The translations under genes were made by a program, and so were the position numbers. A stretch of 41,780 nt of DNA from Mycobacterium asiaticum (GTDB taxonomy: Bacteria > Actinomycetota > Actinomycetes > Mycobacteriales > Mycobacteriaceae), in assembly GCF_001668675.1 (NCBI RefSeq), contig NZ_LZKQ01000235.1, positions 1 to 41,780 on the forward strand. The letters are read 5' to 3'. Numbering within the stretch: the first letter of the stretch is position 1; each line of letters begins with the position of its first letter. Positions 25,004 to 33,051 of the stretch are shown piece by piece. A model generated the notes under the pieces. The model did no database searches. It saw only the letters and a list, made by a program, of their open reading frames with translations, and had not been told where the DNA came from.

Positions 25004-26353
25004 ATGGACAAAGACAATCTGATCCTGATCAGCGTCGACGACCACATCGCCGAACCGGCGGACATGTTCGAGGCGCACGTGCCCGCGAAGTACAAGCACC
25101 TCGCCCCACGGGTGGTCATCGAGCCGGACGGCATCCAGCAGTGGTACTACGGCGAGGTCCGCGGTCGGAACATGGGCCTCAACGCAGTCGCGGGCAAACC
25201 CCGGGAGATGTACAACGTCGACGCCTCGCGCTACGACGAGATGCGCCCGGGCTGCTTCAACGTCGACGAGCGGGTGCGCGACATGAACGCCGGTGGGCAG
25301 TTGGCCGGTTTGAACTTTCCGAACTTCACCGGATTCTCCGGCCAGGTGCTCAACCAGGGCCCGGACCGGGACGTCAACCTGGTGATGATCAAGGCGTACA
25401 ACGACTGGCACGTCGACGAGTGGTGTGCCGCCTATCCGGGACGGTTCATCCCGTGCGGCATCCTGCCGCTGTACGACGTGGAAGAAGCGGCCAAAGAGGT
25501 GAAACGACTGGCGGACAAGGGCTGTCACGCGGTGACGTTCTCGGAGAATCCGGAAGCATTGCAGATGCCCAGCATTCACACCAAGTACTGGTACCCCCTG
25601 TTCGAGGCCGTGTGTGACAACAACACGGTGTTGTGCACCCACGTCGGCTCGGCCTCGCGTTCGCCGATGGTGTCCATGGACGCACCGGCCAGCGTGATGA
25701 TGACCGCCTCATCGATGATGAGCATGTTCACCTTCACCGAACTCATCTGGGCGGAATTCTGGGCCGACTTCCCGGCGCTGAAATTCTCACTCACCGAGGG
25801 TGACGTCGGCTGGATGCCGTACTTCCTGTGGCGGGCCGAGCATGTCTACAACTGGCATTCGGGCTGGACCCTGGCCAAGTTCCCGCGGGGTTACCGCGGC
25901 CCCGCCGACGTGTTCCGGCGGCACTTCTACACCTGCTTCATCAGCGACAAGGTCGGCGTGCAGAACATGGACTGGTTCAACGAGGACATGCTGTGCTGGG
26001 AGTCCGACTTCCCGCATTCCGACAGCAACTGGCCGTTCGCGCCGGAAGATGTGGTCGAGACGATGGGCCATCTGGATGACACCGTGATCGACAAGATCAC
26101 CCACGAAAACGCGATGGCGGCATATTCTTTCGACCCGTTCCGGCACATCCCGAAGGAGCAGGCCCGAGCCGGCCGGCTGCGTAGCCAGGCCACCGATGTG
26201 GACGTGGTGACGCACGTCGGCCACCAGGCCAGCCAGCGCGACCGGGACGCCTGGACCCGGATGACTCAGTTCGCCCTGCAGGCGCAGGGCGCCAAGCCGG
26301 TGACGGTGGAGGCGGCCGGGATAGCCCGACGTGCGACCACCCTGGGCAATTGA
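25004..26353 (+). CDS. Amidohydrolase-2 family metal-dependent hydrolase
   Basis: A 449-aa TIM-barrel enzyme (amidohydrolase 2, the family of decarboxylases and ring hydrolases). Candidate metal ligands are in VDDHIAEP near the N-terminus, CTHVGS in the middle and WESDFPHSD near the C-terminus. The ATG at 25004 follows AAAAGGGG at 8-nt spacing; a GTG at 24995 is less likely. It is the first gene of the operon divergent from LacI. Close relatives occur in mycobacterial and rhodococcal lipid or terpenoid catabolic clusters, acting on unknown CoA or ring intermediates. Confidence 0.88.
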   Translation: MDKDNLILISVDDHIAEPADMFEAHVPAKYKHLAPRVVIEPDGIQQWYYGEVRGRNMGLNAVAGKPREMYNVDASRYDEMRPGCFNVDERVRDMNAGGQLAGLNFPNFTGFSGQVLNQGPDRDVNLVMIKAYNDWHVDEWCAAYPGRFIPCGILPLYDVEEAAKEVKRLADKGCHAVTFSENPEALQMPSIHTKYWYPLFEAVCDNNTVLCTHVGSASRSPMVSMDAPASVMMTASSMMSMFTFTELIWAEFWADFPALKFSLTEGDVGWMPYFLWRAEHVYNWHSGWTLAKFPRGYRGPADVFRRHFYTCFISDKVGVQNMDWFNEDMLCWESDFPHSDSNWPFAPEDVVETMGHLDDTVIDKITHENAMAAYSFDPFRHIPKEQARAGRLRSQATDVDVVTHVGHQASQRDRDAWTRMTQFALQAQGAKPVTVEAAGIARRATTLGN

Positions 26354-28704
26354 ACGGGCATCCGAGCGTGGCGCCAACGACGGCTTTCGACGGCTGGCGG
26401 GTGCTCGAACTGTCCAACGGAATCGCGGCGGCATACGCGGGGAAGATGTTCACCGACGCGGGGGCTGAAGTCGTCAAACTCGAATCAGCACACGGCGATT
26501 CACTGCGCCACTGGTCGGCTGGTGGCGGGCCGCCCGGTGCGCTGTTCGGTTACCTTGCCGCCGGCAAGAAGTCGGTGGTCGGCCCGCGCAAAGAACTGGC
26601 CGCGGCGCTGCTTGCCGGTGCCGACGTGGTGCTCACCGACCTGACCGACGGGTGGACGCTGGACCGCATCACGGCCCATACCCGTCCCACGACCGTGGTG
26701 GTCGCCGTGACGCCGTTCGGGACGACGGGACCATACGTCGACGATCAGGTGGTCGCCAACGAGTTCATCCTGCAGGCTCTGTCCGGTTCGATCGCCAGCC
26801 GCGGCTGGCCGGGCGACGAGCCCGTCCAAGCGGGCGGCCGACTCGGCGAGTGGCTGGCCGGCACTTTCGCGGCGGCCGCCGCGGCGGCGACGGCGCGGCA
26901 GGCCCGGCGACGTGGGCGGGGCGAAATCGTCGACGTGTCAACGTATGAGGCGATGGCGATCGCCATGGGTGGGCTGCCCGCCATGTCGGCCAGCGTGATG
27001 GGCCCCGACTCCCTGATGAACTCCCGCAGCCTGGAACTGCCGTCGATCGTTCCGACGGCCGACGGGTTGGTCGGCTTCTGCACCATCACCGCTCAACAGT
27101 TCCAGGACTTCCTGGGGCTGATCGAGCGGCCCGACCTGATCGACGACCCGGACTTGGCAGCTGTCGACGGTCGCATCGCCCGCCGCGACGAGTTCCTCGG
27201 TATGGTCACCGACTGGACGCAGCGGCGCACCACTCAGGAGATCGTTGATCTGGCGGTCGCCTTCCGAATTCCGGTGGCGCCCATTGCCACTCCCTCTACC
27301 TTGCCCGCCGTCGACCACTTTGTGCAACGCGGCGTGTTCGTCGAATCACCGCTCGGCGTTCTGCAACCGCGACCGCCCTACCGTGGCGAGGCGGTCGCGA
27401 CCAAACCCCCCGGGCGCGCGCCCGATCTTGGTGCCGACACCGTGCGGTGGCCCCCGCGACCCGACCACGCCAACCCCGTTGCCGCCGATGCACTTCCGTT
27501 GTCCGACATCCGCGTAGCCGATTTCACCGCGTTCTGGGCCGGGCCCTTCGCCACCCAGTTCCTCGGTGCGCTCGGCGCCGACGTCATCAAGGTCGAGGGA
27601 GTGCGCCGCCCCGACGGCATGCGGTTCTCCGCGGCCCGCCCGCCCAGCTGGGAGCAGTGGTGGGAATGGGGTCCGGTGTTCCTGTGCAGCAACAACAACA
27701 AGCGCGGGACCAGTGTGGAACTGGGCACCGAAGCCGGCCGTGCCGTGGCGCTCGATCTCATTGCGGCAAGCGATCTCGTCATCGAGAACTTCTCGCCGCG
27801 GGTGATGGAGAATTTCGGTTTGGAGTGGGCGACGGTGCACGCGGCGAATCCGCGCGCGGTCATGGTCCGGATGCCGGCGTTCGGGCTCGACGGGCCGTGG
27901 CGGGACCGGGTGGGGTTCGCGCAAACGATGGAGCAGGCCACCGGAATGGCCTGGATGACCGGACATGCCGACGGGCCGCCCCTGATCCCGCGCGGGGTGT
28001 GCGACCCGATCGCCGGACTGCACGCCGCCTTCGCCGCCGTTGCGGCGCTGGTCATCCGCGATCGGAACGACATCGGTGTACATGTCGAGTCGACGATGGC
28101 GGAAGCCGCCCTCAACGTCGCCGCGGAGATGCTGGTGGAGTACTCCCGCAACGGGATCGAATTGCGCCGCAACGGGAATCGTGGACCCGGAGCGGCGCCG
28201 CAGGGCATCTACCCGTGCCAGGGCGAGGACCGGTGGGTTGCCCTGGCAGCCACGGACGACGCCGGACGTCGTGCGCTGGCCGAACTGATCGGCCGGCCGG
28301 ATCTGGACCCCGACGAGGCCACCTGGCGAGATCGGGCCGACGAACGCGACAAGCTCATCGCGGACTGGGCCGCGCGCCTCGGCGTGGCCGACGCCGTCGA
28401 CGCGCTGCGCGCCTGTGGCGTGGCCGCCGCGCCGGTGAAGCCACCGGCCGACCTGCTCACCGACCCACAACTGCTGTCCCGGGGCTTCTGGGAACGGGTC
28501 GATCACCCGGCCGCGGGTTCGTTTTTGTGTACCGGCATGCCCTTTGCGTTTGTCGGGAAACCACGGCGCTGGATCCGCCGGGTCGCGCCCCTGTACAGCC
28601 AACACACCGGCGAGGTCCTGACCGGCCTGTTGGGTTACAGCGCAGCGCAACTGGCCGCGTTGACGGCCTCGGGCGTCACCGCATCGCGGCCGGCGGGACT
28701 GTGA
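26350..28704 (+). CDS. Fused two-domain CaiB/BaiF (family III) CoA-transferase
   Basis: A 784-aa protein with two full family-III CoA-transferase units, about 1-370 and 380-784. In the second unit the catalytic Asp motif is visible (VCDPIAGLHAA, D552). In the first unit the aligned position is Glu (GEWLAG, E167), suggesting a non-catalytic or altered half. These enzymes move CoA between carboxylic acids; mycobacterial two-unit versions such as the 778-aa Rv1866 exist. The start is TTG at 26350, overlapping the upstream stop as TTGA; GTG at 26368 is an alternative. It would activate the acid for beta-oxidation-like cleavage. Confidence 0.88.
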   Translation: MNGHPSVAPTTAFDGWRVLELSNGIAAAYAGKMFTDAGAEVVKLESAHGDSLRHWSAGGGPPGALFGYLAAGKKSVVGPRKELAAALLAGADVVLTDLTDGWTLDRITAHTRPTTVVVAVTPFGTTGPYVDDQVVANEFILQALSGSIASRGWPGDEPVQAGGRLGEWLAGTFAAAAAAATARQARRRGRGEIVDVSTYEAMAIAMGGLPAMSASVMGPDSLMNSRSLELPSIVPTADGLVGFCTITAQQFQDFLGLIERPDLIDDPDLAAVDGRIARRDEFLGMVTDWTQRRTTQEIVDLAVAFRIPVAPIATPSTLPAVDHFVQRGVFVESPLGVLQPRPPYRGEAVATKPPGRAPDLGADTVRWPPRPDHANPVAADALPLSDIRVADFTAFWAGPFATQFLGALGADVIKVEGVRRPDGMRFSAARPPSWEQWWEWGPVFLCSNNNKRGTSVELGTEAGRAVALDLIAASDLVIENFSPRVMENFGLEWATVHAANPRAVMVRMPAFGLDGPWRDRVGFAQTMEQATGMAWMTGHADGPPLIPRGVCDPIAGLHAAFAAVAALVIRDRNDIGVHVESTMAEAALNVAAEMLVEYSRNGIELRRNGNRGPGAAPQGIYPCQGEDRWVALAATDDAGRRALAELIGRPDLDPDEATWRDRADERDKLIADWAARLGVADAVDALRACGVAAAPVKPPADLLTDPQLLSRGFWERVDHPAAGSFLCTGMPFAFVGKPRRWIRRVAPLYSQHTGEVLTGLLGYSAAQLAALTASGVTASRPAGL

Positions 28705-28705
28705 C

Positions 28706-29035
28706 ATGGCAGTCACGCTGTGCGTGCCGCCCCGCCCGGGAGAACTGTGCGCCCCCGTGCGCTTTCTGCTGCGTCAGGATTCGGTGGTGCTGGAACTGAC
28801 CGCGCGGCACCGCATCACCGGTGTCGAATGGGACGAGGACGAACAAGCCGTCGCAATGCTCGTCGAGATCACCGACCCGCAGACCGCGCGGCCGGTAGAT
28901 GTGCGGATCGACGTCGTCAAGGCGGGAGCGCCATCCGCCGACGGCCGGTCGCGGCTGATCGGGCGGGTTGTCCGGGACGGCCGTGACTATGCCGTCGTAG
29001 GCACCTACCTCGGTGTCGTGGCGGACGAAAACTGA
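28706..29035 (+). CDS. Hypothetical 109-aa protein between CoA-transferase and thiolase
   Basis: An unrecognised small soluble protein without signal or TM segments, rich in predicted beta strands (VVLELTARHRITGVEW, AVAMLVEITD, VDVRIDVVKAG, YAVVGTYLGVVA). The ATG is one base after the CoA-transferase stop, so it belongs to the operon. Its position, where comparable clusters carry a MaoC hydratase or DUF35 partner, suggests an accessory subunit. No hydratase motif is visible. Confidence 0.72.
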   Translation: MAVTLCVPPRPGELCAPVRFLLRQDSVVLELTARHRITGVEWDEDEQAVAMLVEITDPQTARPVDVRIDVVKAGAPSADGRSRLIGRVVRDGRDYAVVGTYLGVVADEN

Positions 29036-29050
29036 AGGCACAGGAGCGAA

Positions 29051-30214
29051 GTGAGCGGCACAACCAAGCCCACCGCGGCGATCGTCGGTGTGTACAACAC
29101 CCGGCAAGGTCGCCGGCTGGACGGCGAGACCTCGCGCAGCCTGGCGATTCAGGCCATTCGCGGCGCCCTCGACGACGCGGGCCTGACCCTTGACGACGTC
29201 GACGGGATCAGCGCCGGCCCGATGTCCACGGCGCTGATCTACGACCTGCGCATCGGGCCGGCCTGGCAGGGACTGGGTTTCGGAGTCGGCATGATCACCG
29301 AGGCCGCTACGGCGATCGAACACGGCATGGCCGATGTGGTGGTGCTGGTCGCAGCGCAGGCCGGCGAGTACCGCGACCACGAAGCCACCGCACCGTGGAC
29401 CAGACCGGAGAACGAATTCGTCGCACCGTGGGGCATGTTCACCACCGCCGAGTTCGCGCTGATCGCCCGGCGGCACATGCACGTCTACGGCACCACGAGG
29501 GAACAACTGTCGATCGTGGCGGCCACCATCCGCAACAACGGCTCCCGCAACCCGGAAGCCGTTTACTACCAACGCGGTCCGTTCCAGCCGGACGACATCA
29601 CCGCGTCGCGCCTCATCGCCGACCCGTTTCATCTTCTCGACTGCGCGACCACATCAGAAGGTGGCTGCGCACTGGTATTGGTCAACCTGGCGAAGACCCA
29701 AAGCTCGGCGACACCCATCTACATCCTGGGCAGTGGCGCGGATTTCCATGGGCCGTCGTATCAGCACCCGCCCGCCTGGGATCTGGTGGGCCGCAGCGGT
29801 GATCACGTCAACGGTGTGGTGGGCCGGCGCGCCGCCGACCGGGCATTCGCGCACGCGGGCCTGCGCCGCGATGACGTGGACGTGCTGGAACTCTACGACC
29901 CGTTCTCGTTCGAGATAATCCGCCAGTTGGAGGCTTTCGGCTTCTGCGGCGAGGGCGAAGGCGGACCCTTCGTCGCCGACGGCCACATCGACATCGGGGG
30001 CAGTCATCCGATCACCACGGACGGAGGAACCATGTCGTTCAGCCACGCTGGCGCCAACCCACAGATGATGCAGCGGGCGGTACGCGCCGTCACGCAACTG
30101 CGCGGCGAGGGCGGCGATCTGCAGGTGCCCGACGCGCACGTGGCCCTGTGCAGCAACGGGGGAGCGGGCGCCCTGTTCACCACGGTCCTGCTCCTCGGAG
30201 ACGAGCCGCGGTGA
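29051..30214 (+). CDS. Thiolase-like lipid-transfer protein (Ltp aldolase type), copy 2
   Basis: A 387-aa thiolase-fold protein. As in copy 1, the nucleophilic Cys segment has none (PAWQGLGFGVGMITEAA), and a Tyr-Asp motif (LELYDPFSFE) occupies the Ltp-aldolase position. The usual thiolase C-terminal GGHPxG reads DGGTMSFSHAG. The start is GTG at 29051, with AGGAG at 29042. The downstream DUF35 gene overlaps its stop as GTGA. Likely a retro-aldolase subunit acting on a CoA ester made by the operon. Confidence 0.87.
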   Translation: MSGTTKPTAAIVGVYNTRQGRRLDGETSRSLAIQAIRGALDDAGLTLDDVDGISAGPMSTALIYDLRIGPAWQGLGFGVGMITEAATAIEHGMADVVVLVAAQAGEYRDHEATAPWTRPENEFVAPWGMFTTAEFALIARRHMHVYGTTREQLSIVAATIRNNGSRNPEAVYYQRGPFQPDDITASRLIADPFHLLDCATTSEGGCALVLVNLAKTQSSATPIYILGSGADFHGPSYQHPPAWDLVGRSGDHVNGVVGRRAADRAFAHAGLRRDDVDVLELYDPFSFEIIRQLEAFGFCGEGEGGPFVADGHIDIGGSHPITTDGGTMSFSHAGANPQMMQRAVRAVTQLRGEGGDLQVPDAHVALCSNGGAGALFTTVLLLGDEPR

Positions 30215-30636
30215 ACGCCGGAAACCTGCTGCGGCCACAGACTGGTGCCGTTCCGCACGCCGCGAGCCACCTCAGCGCCGCGTTCTGGGACGCTTGCCGA
30301 TCCGAAGAGCTGAAATACCAACGCTGCCAAGGTTGCGGCGCGGCGAACTTCCCACCGACCGAGCACTGCCGACACTGCCTGTCTGACGAGCTGGCGTGGC
30401 TGTCCAGTGCCGGGTTCGGCGAAATCTACAGCTGGACAATTGTTTACCGACCGGTCACGGCGGAATTCGAACCTCCCTACGCGCCGGCGATCGTGACCCT
30501 GGACGAGGGTTACCAGATGCTCACCAACGTGGTTGGCGTCCCACCCGACGAGGTAGCGGTCGGCATGCGCGTACGTGTCCAATTTCACGCCGTGACAGAC
30601 GATCTCACGCTGCCCTACTTCACCAAGTCGCCGTGA
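30211..30636 (+). CDS. DUF35 OB-fold protein with intact zinc ribbon, partner of Ltp copy 2
   Basis: A 141-aa protein with an N-terminal zinc ribbon of two CxxC pairs (C39/C42 and C53/C56) and a C-terminal OB fold (about 60-135) expected to bind the CoA part of the substrate. The start is GTG at 30211, overlapping the thiolase stop as GTGA. A longer frame from 30148 lies inside the thiolase gene. It should form a heteromeric aldolase with the thiolase-like protein, as ChsH2-type DUF35 domains do with Ltp2. Confidence 0.88.
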   Translation: MNAGNLLRPQTGAVPHAASHLSAAFWDACRSEELKYQRCQGCGAANFPPTEHCRHCLSDELAWLSSAGFGEIYSWTIVYRPVTAEFEPPYAPAIVTLDEGYQMLTNVVGVPPDEVAVGMRVRVQFHAVTDDLTLPYFTKSP

Positions 30637-31277
30637 GTCCCCGGCGCACGTCGAACGGCCTGCCGGTGACGGCCTACCTGGTGCTGGGTGTGCTTGCGGC
30701 CAACGACGAACAGCTCACTGCCGGCGAGATCAAGATGCGCGCCGAACTCTCGGTGGGCCACTTCTACTGGTCGCCCTCGGTGAGTCATGTGCGGCGCGAA
30801 CTGATCCGGTTGCTGGAACGGGGCATGGTCAACGAGATCCAAGCCCAGTCCGGCAAGCGGGCGATTACCCTGTACCAAACGACCGAGTCGGGCGTCGACG
30901 GGCTGCGCCGCTGGGTGCAGCACTTCCCCGGCGAGGACCAGGTGGTCATCAAGCATCCCGTCATCCTGCGGACCTGGCTGGCCCGCGGTGAGGACCCCGA
31001 ACGCGTGGTCGACACCCTGAATCTGCATCTCGAGGCGACGCGAGCCCGGTTGGACGAAGCGCTGTGGTCCAGGCAGCGGTCCCGCGAGCTCGGCATCCCC
31101 GACGATCCCGATCACCGCTACTCGCTCGCAGTACTCGACTACGCCATCCGCGGCCTGTATGCAGAAATCTCCAACATCGCCCAGCTGCGAGACGAGATCG
31201 CCACGGGCACAACGCGAGACCCGGTCCGGCGAGTCAAACGGCCCAAGGGGCAGATCCGCCGCCGCGGGACCGGTTGA
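30633..31277 (+). CDS. PadR-family transcriptional regulator
   Basis: A 214-aa regulator with an N-terminal PadR winged helix (about 10-90, including AYLVLGVLAA, HFYWSPSVSHVRRELIRLLE and YQTTESG) and a C-terminal helical dimerisation domain with a basic tail (RRVKRPKGQIRRRG). The start is GTG at 30633, overlapping the DUF35 stop as GTGA. It is the last gene of the operon, so it may feed back on it, independently of LacI. The target site is not identified. Confidence 0.85.
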   Translation: MSPRRTSNGLPVTAYLVLGVLAANDEQLTAGEIKMRAELSVGHFYWSPSVSHVRRELIRLLERGMVNEIQAQSGKRAITLYQTTESGVDGLRRWVQHFPGEDQVVIKHPVILRTWLARGEDPERVVDTLNLHLEATRARLDEALWSRQRSRELGIPDDPDHRYSLAVLDYAIRGLYAEISNIAQLRDEIATGTTRDPVRRVKRPKGQIRRRGTG

Positions 31278-31284
31278 CCCAGCG

Positions 31285-32043
31285 TCAGCCCCCCACCATG
31301 ATCAGGCCGCCGTCCACGGCCAGCAACTGGCCGGTGATGAATCCCGAGCCGGACCCGGCCAGGAATACCAGCACCGGTGCCAGGTCTCGCCGTGGGTCTC
31401 CGAGTGCACCGCCGAGCGGAATCCTGGTCTTGAGTTGCTGGTCGATCAGGGGACCCGCCTCCGGACCGAGAAAATCCCGCAATCGGTCGGCCCCCGGCGT
31501 CTGCACGGCCGGTGCCAGCGCGTTCACGGTGATCTTGTCCGACGCCCAGGCTTGAGCCGCCGACCGGGTCCAGGCTTGTACCGCGCCCTTGGTCGCGGCG
31601 TAGACGGCCGAGATCGGGCTGCCCATCACGGCCTCGGACGACCCGAAATTGATGATCCGACCGCCCTTACCCTTCATCACGGTGTAGGCGGCCTGGTTGG
31701 TGAGGATGGTCGCTTTCACATTGGTGTCCAACAGGAACGAGATCTCGTCGGCGCCGATGTAACCGGGGATACCCGGCTGCCACAGGCCGGCGGCGTTCAC
31801 CAGCACATCCAGTCCGCCCAGGTGTTCGGCGGCGGCCTGCACCATCGACGCAACCGCGTCGGCGTCGCGCACGTCGCACTGCAGCCAGGTCGCTTCGAGT
31901 CCGTCCGGCGGGGGTGTCTGGTGATACGTCGCCACGACCTCAGCGCCCGCCTCGGTCAGCGCCGCGACCGCTGCCGCGCCGATGCCGGTGGCGCCACCGG
32001 TAACCAGAATTCGCCGGCCTTGCAACGTCGTCGCCTCTGACAT
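31285..32043 (-). CDS. Short-chain dehydrogenase/reductase
   Basis: A 252-aa classical SDR. The NAD(P) motif is TGGATGIG, the structural motif is NAAG (VLVNAAGLW), the catalytic Ser is in FGSSEA, and the catalytic Tyr/Lys pair is in YAATK. It probably oxidises a hydroxy group of a pathway intermediate. It is convergent with the PadR-ending operon (7-nt gap) and divergent from the M19 gene. A leaderless promoter is likely: TAGCGT lies 7 nt before its ATG. Confidence 0.9.
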   Translation of the reverse strand: MSEATTLQGRRILVTGGATGIGAAAVAALTEAGAEVVATYHQTPPPDGLEATWLQCDVRDADAVASMVQAAAEHLGGLDVLVNAAGLWQPGIPGYIGADEISFLLDTNVKATILTNQAAYTVMKGKGGRIINFGSSEAVMGSPISAVYAATKGAVQAWTRSAAQAWASDKITVNALAPAVQTPGADRLRDFLGPEAGPLIDQQLKTRIPLGGALGDPRRDLAPVLVFLAGSGSGFITGQLLAVDGGLIMVGG

Positions 32044-32050
32044 GTGGAGA

Positions 32051-32056
32051 ACGCTA
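32051..32056 (-). promoter_or_regulatory. -10 element of a probable leaderless promoter (SDR)
   Basis: On the minus strand TAGCGT is followed by TCTCCAC and then the ATG of the SDR at 32043. This is the same hexamer as before the two ABC operons, and the 7-nt gap places the transcription start at the start codon. Confidence 0.5.
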
Positions 32057-32083
32057 ACCGGGGTTCGGGCAATATCGGTAGTT

Positions 32084-33040
32084 ATGGCGCTACTGCTCTG
32101 GGATCAGCACACTTGCCTGCCCCTGCAGGCGGATGCCGAAGTCGACCCGCTTGCCCGGTATCAACGGCGCGGCGGCGCATTGCTCTCGGTCAATGCCGGC
32201 TATTCACCGCACGGTTTCCACGACACCGTGGCGCTGCTGCACCACTTCCGCGGTGCGGTAAATGCTCATCGGAGCCTGGAGCTGGCGGCCACCGCCGAAG
32301 ACGTCAAAACCATTGCGGGCGCGGATCGTATCGCGGTGGTCTTCGACCTGGAAGACTCCCACCCCGTCGACGACGACCTGGACAACCTGGCAGTATTGGC
32401 CGAGCTCGGAGTGCGGACTCTGTTACCCACGTACAACCACGCCAACCGTGCCGGCAGCGGCTGTCTGGATAGCGAGGACGGCGGTCTGACGGCCTGGGGT
32501 CGTTCGATCGTCGCGGAGATGAACAACGTGGGCATCGTCCCGGACGGTTCGCACTGCAGCGCCCGGACCGGACTCGACATGTGCGAAGTTTCCAACGGCC
32601 CAGTCATTTACAGCCACTCCTGCATGCGGACGGTCTGGGACCACCCGCGCAACATCAGCGATGAGCAGGCACGGGCATGCGCGGCCACCGGTGGGGTCAT
32701 CGGCATCACGGGTGTCGGCATTTTCCTCGGCCCCAACACCCCCACCCTCAAGGCCATGACTCGGCATCTGGAGTACGCGGTGGACCTGGTCGGCATCGAC
32801 CATGTCGGTATCAGCAGCGACCATTCCTTCGACTACGCCGATTTCGTCGCGGAATTCACCCGAAACCCGCACCTGTTCGACGACAGCTACACCCGCTGGG
32901 GCACTATCCAGTGGATGCCGCCCGAGACGCTGCTGATGCTCGCGGAGCATCTCGGGCGGCGTGGCTGGCGCGCCGAGGACATCGCGGCGGTGCTCGGCGG
33001 GAACTTTCTTCGCGTGGCCGAGCGCGCCTGGCGCAACTGA
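32084..33040 (+). CDS. Membrane dipeptidase (peptidase M19) family protein with altered metal site
   Basis: A 318-aa TIM-barrel protein of the renal dipeptidase family. Family landmarks are the N-terminal metal motif, a bridging Glu (FDLEDSHPV), SHCSARTGLDM, the His of YSHSCMR and the C-terminal DHVGISSD. The N-terminal motif, usually D-x-H-x-D, reads D7-Q-H9-T-C11, so the second Asp is Cys. It may have altered metal binding or no longer be a dipeptidase. ATG 32084 is chosen because the longer frame overlaps the SDR on the other strand. No signal peptide is seen, so it is probably cytoplasmic. Confidence 0.85.
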   Translation: MALLLWDQHTCLPLQADAEVDPLARYQRRGGALLSVNAGYSPHGFHDTVALLHHFRGAVNAHRSLELAATAEDVKTIAGADRIAVVFDLEDSHPVDDDLDNLAVLAELGVRTLLPTYNHANRAGSGCLDSEDGGLTAWGRSIVAEMNNVGIVPDGSHCSARTGLDMCEVSNGPVIYSHSCMRTVWDHPRNISDEQARACAATGGVIGITGVGIFLGPNTPTLKAMTRHLEYAVDLVGIDHVGISSDHSFDYADFVAEFTRNPHLFDDSYTRWGTIQWMPPETLLMLAEHLGRRGWRAEDIAAVLGGNFLRVAERAWRN

Positions 33041-33051
33041 CCCGGCGAGAG

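Noticed and set aside
27346..28716. A 456-codon minus-strand frame opposite the CoA-transferase.
   Set aside because: Shadow frame; the plus-strand protein has two recognisable domains and the operon overlaps.
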